Shown in pieces: positions 13,906-20,705 of a DNA stretch of 20,705 nt; position 1 is the stretch's first letter, and the number at the start of each line of letters is the position of its first letter. Source of the DNA: Ruminococcus sp. (GTDB lineage Bacteria; Bacillota_A; Clostridia; Oscillospirales; Ruminococcaceae); assembly GCF_024684275.1 (NCBI RefSeq), contig NZ_JAIKXF010000074.1, positions 1-20,705 of the forward strand, in the 5' to 3' direction. The translations under genes were made by a program, and so were the position numbers. The notes under the pieces are model-generated. The model was not told where the DNA came from. It saw only the letters and a program-made list of their open reading frames with translations, and searched no databases.

Positions 13906-13934
13906 TTTACAAATTCTTTTTTATGTGGTATAAT
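13906..13934 (+). promoter_or_regulatory. Promoter of rpsO-pnp
   Basis: TTTACA (13906-13911), a 17-nt spacer and a perfect TATAAT (13929-13934), giving a leader of about 80 nt. The stretch 13802-13905 before it is AT-rich and shows nothing else. Confidence 0.78.
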
Positions 13935-13940
13935 ATTATC

Positions 13941-14010
13941 ACCGTGTACTTGGTTCGGGGCATGACCTCGATTTTCACCCCCCACTGAGTTGACGGAATA
14001 TTTATTAAGA
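13941..14010 (+). promoter_or_regulatory. Structured leader of rpsO, candidate S15 autoregulatory site
   Basis: CGGGG/CCTCG (13956-13960/13966-13970, one G-T wobble) forms a small hairpin. A run of six C's at about 13978-13983 could instead pair with the same G-run, giving a pseudoknot or a switch between two folds. Ribosomal protein S15 represses its own mRNA through diverse leader structures, some of them pseudoknots, in several bacterial groups. The role here is inferred from position and the competing pairings. Confidence 0.4.
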
Positions 14011-14020
14011 GGTGCTTCAA

Positions 14021-14287
14021 ATGTTATTGAAGGATGAAAAGACAGCCGTTATCGAGGCTAACAGAACACACGAAAATGACACAGGTTCTCCTGAGGTTCA
14101 GATCGCTATTCTCACAAGAAGAATCAACGATCTTACAAACCACCTCAAGACACACAAGAACGACCATCACTCAAGAAGAGGTCTTCTCAAGATGGTTGGT
14201 CACAGACGTAACCTTCTCGGATATCTCAAGAAAAAGGATATCGAAAGATACCGTGCTATCGTTGAGAAGCTCGGTCTCCGTAAGTAA
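14021..14287 (+). CDS. rpsO: 30S ribosomal protein S15
   Basis: S15 binds the central domain of 16S rRNA early in small-subunit assembly. The 88-residue length and sequence are typical: an N-terminal [32 protein letters not shown] region, the conserved [27 protein letters not shown] loop-helix segment (about 43-69) and the end [15 protein letters not shown]. The start at 14021 (MLLKDEK) matches the family and sits after AGAGGTG (14009-14014 region); an in-frame GTG at 14012 overlaps that site. It is followed by pnp, the same pairing as in E. coli and many Gram-positive bacteria. Confidence 0.98.
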   Translation: MLLKDEKTAVIEANRTHENDTGSPEVQIAILTRRINDLTNHLKTHKNDHHSRRGLLKMVGHRRNLLGYLKKKDIERYRAIVEKLGLRK

Positions 14288-14301
14288 TTACAAATGCAAA
14301 A

Positions 14302-14334
14302 GAAGGCAGTGGGGTTCTATGCCCTTCTGCCTTT
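14302..14334 (+). terminator. Weak terminator-like hairpin after rpsO
   Basis: AAGGCAG/CTGCCTT plus a partly paired GGGG/CCC extension forms a hairpin 15 nt past rpsO. Only three T's follow, so termination should be partial and allow transcription into pnp. Confidence 0.4.
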
Positions 14335-14339
14335 ACGTC

Positions 14340-14432
14340 TATCAGAGTGCAGGGATTAGAAGTCAGAGGTAAAGGCTATGAAGCTGATATATCGTACTTT
14401 TACCTCTAACTTCTAAAAGCTCTCCTCTGATA
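14340..14432 (+). promoter_or_regulatory. Long intergenic hairpin ahead of pnp, candidate RNase III/PNPase autoregulation site
   Basis: Two stems nest here. The outer one is TATCAGAG/CTCTGATA (14340-14347/14425-14432). The inner one has 18-bp arms (14356-14373/14399-14416) with a single mismatch. The structure ends 16 nt before the pnp ribosome binding site. In E. coli, RNase III cuts a comparable pnp leader stem and PNPase then represses its own mRNA. The shape is seen; the mechanism here is inference. Confidence 0.5.
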
Positions 14433-14462
14433 AATATTATAAAAATTGGAGGCATATTAAAG

Positions 14463-16577
14463 ATGTTTGAAAACTACAGAACCTTTGAAACGACTTATGC
14501 AGGCAGACCTCTCGTTGTTGAGACAGGCAAGACCTGCGGCCTTTCCAACGGCTCATGCTGGGTAAGATACGGCGAGACTGTTGTAATGGCAAACGTTACT
14601 GCAAGCGCAAAGCCAAGAGAAGGTGTTGACTTCTTCCCTCTTTCTGTTGACTATGAGGAGAGACTTTACTCAGTAGGCAGAATCCCAGGTTCATTCACAA
14701 AGCGTGAGGGCAAGCCTTCCGAAAAGGCAATCCTTACTTCACGCTGTGTTGACAGACCTATCCGCCCGCTGTTCCCTAAGGACATGAGAAATGACGTTTC
14801 CGTTGTTATGACTGTACTTGCTGTAGAGCCTGACAACTCACCTGAGATCGCAGGTATGATCGCAACTTCTATTGCTATATCTATTTCCGATATTCCGTGG
14901 AATGGTCCTATTGCCGGTATAAACGTTGGTCTTGTTGACGGAGAGATCGTTCTTAATCCTACTCTCGAGCAGAGAGCTAAGACTGACCTTACACTTACTG
15001 TTGCAGGTACTGCTGAAAAGATCGTTATGATCGAGGCTGGTGCTAATGAAGTTCCCGAGGATACAATGCTCGAAGCTATCCTCAAGGGACATGAAGAGAT
15101 CAAGAAAATGGTCGCTTTCATCAGCGATATACGTGCACAGATCGGTAAGCCAAAGTTTACATTTGAGTCAATGGAAGTTGATCACGATATGTTCGACGCT
15201 ATCGAGGCATTTGCCGCTGACCGCGTAAAGTTTGCTCTCGATACAAACGACAAGAATGTTCGTGATGAAAGACTTGCTCCTATCATTGATGATATCCATG
15301 CTAATTTTGATGAAAAGTATCCTGAGCAGATCGCTATGATAGATGAGTGCATCTACAAGCTCCAGAAGAAGATAGTACGTGCATGGCTCTATGAAGGCAA
15401 GCGCGTTGACGGACGTGGTATAGACGAGATACGTCCTCTTGCAGCTGAAGTCGGCGTTCTTCCGAGAGTACACGGTTCGGGTCTCTTCACAAGAGGTCAG
15501 ACACAGGTACTTACTATTGCTACACTCGGTCCTGTAAGCGATGCTCAGAAGATAGACGGTCTCGATGAAGAAGACTCAAAGAGATATATGCACCAGTACA
15601 ACTTTCCAAGCTATTCAGTTGGTGAAACAAAGCCAAGCAGAGGTCCCGGAAGACGTGAGATCGGTCATGGTGCTCTTGCTGAAAGAGCACTTGCTCCTGT
15701 GATCCCACCTGTTGAGGAATTCCCATACGCACTGAGACTGGTTTCAGAAGTTCTCTCATCTAACGGTTCAACATCACAGGGCTCTATCTGCGGCTCTACT
15801 CTTGCTCTTATGGATGCAGGCGTACCGATAAAGGCTCCTGTTGCAGGTATCTCATGCGGACTCATCACACTTCCGGACAGTGATGATTTCATGACTATGG
15901 TCGATATCCAAGGTCTTGAGGACTTCTTCGGCGATATGGACTTCAAGGTTGGCGGTACTCATAAGGGTATCACAGCTATCCAGGTGGATATCAAGGTAGA
16001 CGGGCTTACTCCTGCTATTATCAAGGAAGCTTTTGAGAAGACAAGAAAGGCTCGTCTCTATATCCTCGATGAGATCATGCTCAAGGCTATCCCAGAGAGC
16101 AGACCTACGGTTAATAAGTACGCTCCTAAGATGCTCCAGACAAAGATACCTGTTGACAAGATCCGAGAGGTCATCGGTCAGGGTGGTAAGGTTATCCAGA
16201 AGATATCCGCAGACTGTGATGTTAAAATTGATATCAGCGATGACGGTAACGTATTCATCAGCGGTATTGACGGAGATAATGCAAACAAGGCGCTCCAGAT
16301 AATCCATACAATTGCTAATGATCCCGAGGTAGGCGCTATCTACAAGGGTAAGGTAGTAAGAATTATGGACTTCGGTGCATTCGTTGAGATAGCTCCCGGT
16401 AAGGACGGACTTGTTCACATCTCTAAGCTTGACAAGCAGAGAGTTGAAAAGGTTGAGGACGTTGTTTCTATCGGTGACGAGATCGTTGTTAAGGTTACAG
16501 AGATCGACCGTCAGGGCAGAATCAATCTCTCACGCAAGGACGCTCTTGCAGATATTGAAGCTAAGAAAAATAACTAA
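14463..16577 (+). CDS. pnp: Polyribonucleotide nucleotidyltransferase (PNPase)
   Basis: PNPase is a trimeric 3'-to-5' phosphorolytic exoribonuclease of mRNA decay and RNA quality control. All 704 residues fit: a first RNase PH-like domain (about 10-140), a helical linker (about 150-300), a second RNase PH domain (about 315-540) with the phosphate-site and active-site motifs FTRGQTQ (342-348), GRREIGHG (396-403), STSQGSICG (436-444) and DFFGDMDFK (487-495, Asp487 and Asp493), a KH domain with the IGQGGK loop (571-576), and an S1 domain (about 626-693, IYKGKVVRIMDFGAFVEIAPGKDGLVHIS). TTGGAGG (14446-14452) sets the start. It follows rpsO and ends at a strong terminator. Confidence 0.98.
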   Translation: MFENYRTFETTYAGRPLVVETGKTCGLSNGSCWVRYGETVVMANVTASAKPREGVDFFPLSVDYEERLYSVGRIPGSFTKREGKPSEKAILTSRCVDRPIRPLFPKDMRNDVSVVMTVLAVEPDNSPEIAGMIATSIAISISDIPWNGPIAGINVGLVDGEIVLNPTLEQRAKTDLTLTVAGTAEKIVMIEAGANEVPEDTMLEAILKGHEEIKKMVAFISDIRAQIGKPKFTFESMEVDHDMFDAIEAFAADRVKFALDTNDKNVRDERLAPIIDDIHANFDEKYPEQIAMIDECIYKLQKKIVRAWLYEGKRVDGRGIDEIRPLAAEVGVLPRVHGSGLFTRGQTQVLTIATLGPVSDAQKIDGLDEEDSKRYMHQYNFPSYSVGETKPSRGPGRREIGHGALAERALAPVIPPVEEFPYALRLVSEVLSSNGSTSQGSICGSTLALMDAGVPIKAPVAGISCGLITLPDSDDFMTMVDIQGLEDFFGDMDFKVGGTHKGITAIQVDIKVDGLTPAIIKEAFEKTRKARLYILDEIMLKAIPESRPTVNKYAPKMLQTKIPVDKIREVIGQGGKVIQKISADCDVKIDISDDGNVFISGIDGDNANKALQIIHTIANDPEVGAIYKGKVVRIMDFGAFVEIAPGKDGLVHISKLDKQRVEKVEDVVSIGDEIVVKVTEIDRQGRINLSRKDALADIEAKKNN

Positions 16578-16583
16578 GTATAT

Positions 16584-16618
16584 AAAAGCTCCATGTGACA
16601 TCACATGGAGCTTTTTAC
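16584..16618 (+). terminator. Terminator of pnp
   Basis: AAAAGCTCCATGTG/CACATGGAGCTTTT (about 16586-16599/16604-16617) forms a long stem with a short loop and T-rich end, starting 7-9 nt past the stop codon. Confidence 0.87.
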
Positions 16619-16674
16619 ATAAAAAAGGCGGTTTTAGGGCGGCGCACATAAAGCAGTATATGTGATTTGAAGAT

Positions 16675-16716
16675 AAGGTTGCGTAACATCGCGGTTACGC
16701 AGCCTTTTTCTTTTTG
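16675..16716 (+). terminator. Terminator-like hairpin overlapping the recombinase stop codon
   Basis: AGGTTGCGTAAC/GTTACGCAGCCT (12 bp, one G-T pair) is followed by TTTTTCTTTTT on the plus strand. It would stop plus-strand transcription from entering the element. Its right arm encodes the last two codons and the stop of the minus-strand recombinase. The 16619-16674 stretch before it holds a small CACATA/TATGTG repeat and nothing else recognisable. Confidence 0.5.
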
Positions 16717-18080
16717 TCGTATTCTCTGCTGTCAGCAATAGCCGTAGCTACAGCAACACTAAATCTGAAGTGTATCTCGATCTGCTGAGCGTGATGCCCA
16801 TCACTCTTATCAGGAGCATAAACGACTATCTTCTCGATAAGCTCATGCATGATCTCAGGAGTAAGCTCAGTGATATGCTCGTACTTCTGCACTACCTTTA
16901 TAAATGAGTTCACATCAGCACATTTCTGCTCCGCTGTTTCAATAAAAGCGGAAAGCTCTGTAACTTTGTCTTTCAGCTTCTTCTGTTCATCCTCATATCC
17001 TGCGGACAATACTGCAAAGCGCTCGTCAGAAATCTTACCTGAGATATTGTCCTCATAGAGCCTTGCAAATAGCCTGTCAAGTTCAGCAATGCGCTTTTTA
17101 GCCTGATTGAGAGCTTTCTTTGCCTTGAAAACATCTGAAGAATGCTTTGATGCTGAATTGTCCATAGCTGTCTGAACAAATTCTGCTTCATTGTCCTTGA
17201 CATTATCAAGAAGCTTGTTCAACGCATTCAAAACTAACTCTTTCAACACCACAGTCCTGATGTAATGAGCAGAACAGCTATCCTTATCGTTCGAGTGCGT
17301 GGAGCATTTCAGATGCTCCTGATCTTCGTCAAGGCTTTTGGAACGGCATAAATACAGCTTCTTCCCACAATCAGCACAGTAACAGATGCCCGAAAACGGA
17401 TTTACAGTCTCCTGCTTCTGATTTCTACGCTTATTCTTACGCATCTCCTGAACAAGATCAAACTCCTGCTGAGTAACGATAGGCTCATGAGTATTCTCAA
17501 AGATGAGCCAGTCCTCTTTCGGATTTTCGATCTTACACTTGTTCTTGTAGGACTTGCGGCGTGTACGGAAGTTCACCGTATGACCGATGTATTCGGGGTG
17601 CTCTAAAATGTCAATGACAGTTTCAGTACACCAGCGGTCAAGCCTTGAATTCTTGTTAGCCGGGTTTCTTCCCTGCGATATTGCATAAGCTGTGGGATTG
17701 GGAATACCTTCCTCTGTCAGCTTACGGGCAATCTGAGTCGGACCGTAGCCGCTGATACAGAGCTTGTATATTTTGCGGACAACCGCTGCAGGCTCATCAT
17801 CAATGATCCACTTGTGCTTATCTTCCTCAGATGCCTTGTACCCGTAAATAGGCAGAGAAAGCGGTTTGCCCGACTGCCCCTTTGCCTTGAATACAGCACG
17901 AATCTTCTTCGACGTATCCCTGGCGTACCAGTCATTAAAAATGTTCTTGAAAGCCATCAGCTCATTCTCGCTCTTGAGAGTATCCACGTTATCATTTATA
18001 GCAATATAGCGGACATCATAATCAGGGAAAATAATCTCGATGTATTCTCCTGTTTTCAGGTAATCACGACCGAGGCTCAT
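16695..18080 (-). pseudogene. Large serine recombinase, truncated at the N-terminus
   Basis: About 460 residues of a large serine recombinase (site-specific integrase/excisionase of conjugative or mobilizable elements) remain. It begins mid-domain at LGRDYLKTGEYIEIIFP, which in intact enzymes follows about 70-90 residues containing the catalytic serine and key arginines. These are absent. What follows is the end of the resolvase domain (NDNVDT, FNDWYARDTSKKIR), the recombinase domain (YGYKASEEDKHKWIIDDEPAAVVRKIYKL to about 180), a zinc ribbon (Cys235, Cys238, Cys259, Cys269), a long coiled coil (about 300-400) and a Lys-rich end. The frame stays open to 18182, but that extension is antisense to the ISP gene and is not recombinase-like. 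It cannot be catalytically active as it stands. It probably marks one end of an integrated element downstream of pnp. Confidence 0.85.
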
Positions 18081-18115
18081 CAAAGGCAGTGAGCGGCATC
18101 TGACCTTTGATGAGC
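18075..18115. repeat. 12-bp perfect inverted repeat at the double-truncation junction
   Basis: GCTCATCAAAGG (18075-18086) and CCTTTGATGAGC (18104-18115) are exact reverse complements around a 17-nt loop. The recombinase remnant begins inside the left arm, and the ISP reading frame crosses both arms. This may be a rearrangement or strand-switch footprint. Confidence 0.7.
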
Positions 18116-18132
18116 TGGAAGTCGCAAATGTT

Positions 18133-20445
18133 GTGGAGATACTCACGCACACCAATACCGACCTTATCCTGAAAGACTTCAACCGTCAGACGGGCGGCGG
18201 ACGTGAAGACCCTGTTATCCATTTCTATGAGGAATTTCTGACCGCCTACGACAAAGCACAGAAGGTGCAGAGAGGCGTTTACTATACTCCTCAGCCTGTT
18301 GTCAATTTCATTGTCAGGGCGGTTGACAGTATTCTGAAAACGGAGTTCGGACTTGCAGACGGTCTGGCATCGGAAGAAACCAAGACCGTGAAATATATGC
18401 GTGAAAAGATCAGAGGTCAGGGCATGACCGAGGACACAAAGGAAGTGTCTGCGGTTCAGATACTCGATCCCGCAACAGGAACGGGAACATTCCTGCGTCA
18501 GACCATTCTGCAAATATATGATAATTTCAGAGCAAAGCATAGCGGTGAGAGTGAAGCACAGATCAAAAAGGCATGGAACGAGTATGTGCCGAAGCACCTG
18601 CTGCCCCGTCTGAATGGTTTTGAGCTGATGATGGCTCCCTATGCCGTAGCTCACATGAAGCTCGCTATGGTGCTGAAAGATACGGGATATGATTTTGGCG
18701 GCGACCACCGTCTGAATGTATTCCTGACAAATTCGCTGGAAGAAGCGGGCAAGGACGATTTTCAGATGACGCTGTTTGATAATGATCCGCTGGCGTTTGA
18801 GTCTATTGAGGCGAATCAGGCGAAGAAGAATAACGGCATTAATGTGATTATTGGTAATCCGCCTTATAGTAGCAGTAGTAGCAATAAAGGTGAATGGATT
18901 CAAAATCTAATTTCAGAGTATAAAAAAGGGCTCACTGAAAGAAAATATAATCTTGATGATGATTATATAAAATTCATTCGTTTAGGCGAATATTTTCTTG
19001 AAAATAGTGAAAACGGCATTTTGGCATATATTTCCAATAATGGATTTCTTGATGGTGTAACATATAGAGTAATGCGTGAACATATACTCAACTTGTTTGA
19101 TACAATTTATATTATCAATCTACATGGTAATATTAAAAAGAAAGAATGTGCTGATGACGGTGGAAAGGATGAAAATGTTTTTGATATTCAGCAGGGCGTT
19201 AGTATTGGAATATTTGTAAAAAATAAAGGACATGATAAATCAACTAAAGTGTACTATATGGACATAAAAGGTGAAAGAGATCATAAATACAAGTTATTAA
19301 ACAACTTACATATCAATGATGTTAATCATGAACTTAAACCTTTTAGCCCTAATTTCTTTTTCGTAAAAAAAGATTTTAATAATAAGGAAATATATGAAAA
19401 AGGAATAAAATTAGACGAATTATTCCCTTTATATAATTCTGGTGTACAATCAAAACGTGATAAATTAACAATATCATTTAATGAACAACAAGTAAATTCC
19501 ATAATTGACGATATGCAAACATTGCCAGCAGAAGAATTGCGATATAAATATGAATTGCCAGCCGATGGCAGAGATTGGAAGATTATATGGGCAAAAGAAG
19601 ATATCATAAATCATAATCCGCAAATAATTAAGTTCTTATATCGCCCATTCGATTGGCGATATACAGCTTATACAGGTTACTCGAAAGGATTTCTTGCGTA
19701 CCCAAGAGATAAAGTTTTTAAATATTTTATTGAATCAGAAAACATATCAATTATTACAGTGCATTTTCAAACAACATTTTCATTTCAGCACGCAATGGTC
19801 TCACAATATGTTTCAGATTTAAATTCAATATCTATGCAAACTGGAGAGCAATCGTTTGTTTTTCCGTTATACACATTTGATTATGAGTATAATGCCAAAA
19901 GTGTTAATATACAATATGATTTAGCAACAAAACTATTATTGCCAATTGGTATTAAATACAATGATGAGATGGCTTTACAGCTTTTCGACTATATTTATGC
20001 TATTCTTTACTCTCCAAAATATCGTGAGAAGTATAAGGAGTTCCTGAAAATCGACTTTCCCCGTGTGCCGTACCCGACAGACCAAGATACATTCTGGAAA
20101 CTGGTTGAGATCGGCGGAAAGCTGAGAGAATGCCACCTGATGCAGACCGAGTTTGATACCGCAGCTTACAGCTTCATCGGTGACGGCACAAACGAGGTCG
20201 TCAAGCCCGAATACAAGAACGGCAGGGTGTACATCAGCAAGACACAGTATTTCGATAACGTACCGCAGGCACAGTGGGAGCAGTACATAGGCGGTTATCA
20301 GCCGTTACAGAAATGGCTCAAAGATCGCAAGAAAACAATGCTCTCCGCCGAAGACATCGAGCATTACAAGAAGATCATCGCAGCCCTCAAGCTCACCGAG
20401 GAGCTTATGGCGGAGATAGATGAGTCTATCCTAAAATTTGTGTAA
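18133..20445 (+). CDS. Type ISP restriction-modification enzyme, N-terminally truncated (methyltransferase and specificity part)
   Basis: The 770 residues match the back half of single-chain type ISP enzymes (LlaGI/LlaBIII class). Intact forms run nuclease, helicase, N6-adenine methyltransferase and target recognition in one chain of about 1000-1600 residues. Visible here are a coupler-like start (TDLILKDFNRQTGGGREDPVIHFYEEFL), RGVYYTPQPVV (47-57), the SAM motif LDPATGTGTFL (111-121), the catalytic NPPY (242-245) and a C-terminal part ending near GYQPLQKWLKDRK. The related frame continues upstream to about 18082 (ERHLTFDELEVANVV), so the GTG at 18133 is not the original start, and no good ribosome binding site precedes it. 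Nuclease and helicase are lost. From about 18840 to 20035 the DNA is visibly more AT-rich than both flanks, which suggests a swapped recognition domain. The last codons lie in the end of an IS256-type element. Confidence 0.8.
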   Translation: MEILTHTNTDLILKDFNRQTGGGREDPVIHFYEEFLTAYDKAQKVQRGVYYTPQPVVNFIVRAVDSILKTEFGLADGLASEETKTVKYMREKIRGQGMTEDTKEVSAVQILDPATGTGTFLRQTILQIYDNFRAKHSGESEAQIKKAWNEYVPKHLLPRLNGFELMMAPYAVAHMKLAMVLKDTGYDFGGDHRLNVFLTNSLEEAGKDDFQMTLFDNDPLAFESIEANQAKKNNGINVIIGNPPYSSSSSNKGEWIQNLISEYKKGLTERKYNLDDDYIKFIRLGEYFLENSENGILAYISNNGFLDGVTYRVMREHILNLFDTIYIINLHGNIKKKECADDGGKDENVFDIQQGVSIGIFVKNKGHDKSTKVYYMDIKGERDHKYKLLNNLHINDVNHELKPFSPNFFFVKKDFNNKEIYEKGIKLDELFPLYNSGVQSKRDKLTISFNEQQVNSIIDDMQTLPAEELRYKYELPADGRDWKIIWAKEDIINHNPQIIKFLYRPFDWRYTAYTGYSKGFLAYPRDKVFKYFIESENISIITVHFQTTFSFQHAMVSQYVSDLNSISMQTGEQSFVFPLYTFDYEYNAKSVNIQYDLATKLLLPIGIKYNDEMALQLFDYIYAILYSPKYREKYKEFLKIDFPRVPYPTDQDTFWKLVEIGGKLRECHLMQTEFDTAAYSFIGDGTNEVVKPEYKNGRVYISKTQYFDNVPQAQWEQYIGGYQPLQKWLKDRKKTMLSAEDIEHYKKIIAALKLTEELMAEIDESILKFV

Positions 20446-20466
20446 ACCTCCAAAGTAGTGTATAAT
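20438..20466 (+). promoter_or_regulatory. Promoter of the IS256 transposase
   Basis: TTGTGT (20438-20443), a 17-nt spacer and a perfect TATAAT (20461-20466) lie ahead of the transposase gene. The -10 box sits in the upper part of a hairpin, so transcripts starting near 20473 lack its left arm. Confidence 0.55.
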
Positions 20467-20491
20467 AGAAGAGACACTACTTCGGAGGTTT
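20444..20491 (+). promoter_or_regulatory. Fold-back hairpin masking the transposase ribosome binding site
   Basis: The arms 20444-20461 and 20474-20491 pair over 18 bp with one mismatch. The right arm contains the ribosome binding site CGGAGG (20483-20488). Read-through mRNA from outside would hide this site, while mRNA from the internal promoter would not. IS10 and IS50 are protected in this way; for this element it is inference. Confidence 0.6.
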
Positions 20492-20496
20492 TAATT

Positions 20497-20705
20497 ATGA
20501 GCAGAAGGCGAAGAAACGAAACAGAAGAGCAGCGTGCAAGAAGAGAGCTGATAAGCGATTTTCTGTCGGCAGCGAATATCCAGAGCATGGATGATATTCA
20601 GGAACTATTCAAGGAAGCACTTGCCGGATTTATGGAAGGGAGCCTTGAATCAGAGCTTGATTCCGAACTCGGATATGAACCATACGACGTTAAGAACAAG
20701 GAAAC
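20497..20705 (+). CDS. IS256-family transposase, N-terminal fragment (cut by the window end)
   Basis: Sixty-nine codons are visible of a protein that is normally about 400 residues. The start MSRRRRNETEEQRARRELI is basic. Next comes the family-like region MDDIQELFKEALAGFMEGSLESELDSELGYEPYD (about 31-64), which matches the 'LFKE...L..ELD..LGYE.YD' pattern at the front of Mutator-type IS256 transposases. The DDE catalytic residues lie beyond the window. The start is set by TTCGGAGG (20481-20488), 8 nt upstream. Enzymes of this family move by copy-paste with 8-9 bp target duplication. I cannot tell whether the element is complete. Confidence 0.85.
   Translation, partial: MSRRRRNETEEQRARRELISDFLSAANIQSMDDIQELFKEALAGFMEGSLESELDSELGYEPYDVKNKE

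Larger units (their letters stand above)
20422..20705 (+). mobile_element. IS256-family insertion sequence, left end (runs off the window)
   Basis: The transposase start (20497 on) identifies the element. The left end is placed near 20422 because TTTGTGTAAAC (20437-20447) resembles the inner part of IS256-family terminal repeats. The exact boundary and target duplication cannot be fixed without the right end. Confidence 0.6.

Noticed and set aside
18081..18182. First 34 codons of the open frame that continues the recombinase
   Set aside because: They are antisense to ISP coding sequence and Ser/Arg-rich without recombinase likeness; the homologous part begins at about 18080.
18064..18903. 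Long minus-strand frame opposite the ISP gene
   Set aside because: It is antisense to the strongly conserved methyltransferase motifs and encodes no recognisable protein.

Overview
This window looks like the chromosome of a low-to-mid GC Gram-positive gut or rumen bacterium of the Ruminococcus type (Bacillota, Oscillospiraceae). That is an inference from four things. Shine-Dalgarno sites are strong AGGAGG types. Promoters are TTGACA/TATAAT with 17-18 nt spacers and frequent TG extended -10 elements. A secreted protein carries a Thr-rich linker and a type I dockerin. The housekeeping genes resemble those of this family.

Layout. Bases 1-790 are non-coding: a terminator, a nested inverted-repeat element of about 440 bp, a candidate small RNA and the aquaporin terminator. 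Bases 795-1915 (minus) hold an AqpZ-like aquaporin and a tRNA-Pro(GGG), each with its own promoter. Bases 2000-4387 (plus) form a small operon read from a duplicated promoter: a small membrane protein, an unknown 92-aa protein, a secreted dockerin protein and a DinB-fold protein. Bases 4429-7510 hold glyA, a VOC-fold protein and rarA. Bases 7557-10269 hold an ACT-domain protein, homoserine dehydrogenase and an orphan gene that resembles only the C-terminal part of the BREX methyltransferase PglX/BrxX. Bases 10279-12220 are a YtrA-type GntR regulator plus a two-gene ABC transporter, with a perfect 18-bp palindrome on the promoter. Bases 12222-13801 (minus) are an FkbM-type methyltransferase and a bacterial PH-like protein. 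Bases 13906-16617 are rpsO-pnp with a structured leader and a long intergenic hairpin.

Bases 16620-20705 are accessory DNA downstream of pnp. A large serine recombinase (minus) and a type ISP restriction-modification enzyme (plus) lie head to head, and both lose their N-terminal parts at the same point near 18066-18090. The recombinase lacks its catalytic-serine region. The ISP gene lacks the nuclease and helicase modules but keeps the methyltransferase and specificity parts. An IS256-family element begins at the 3' end of the ISP gene and runs off the window.

I found no complete new system. The observations most worth following are the orphan BrxX C-terminal gene (9369-10238), the nested inverted-repeat element (172-614) with its neighbouring candidate small RNA, the double truncation junction (about 18075), and the predicted fold-back hairpin guarding the IS256 transposase start. 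All functional calls come from reading the sequence and family knowledge; no database search was run.
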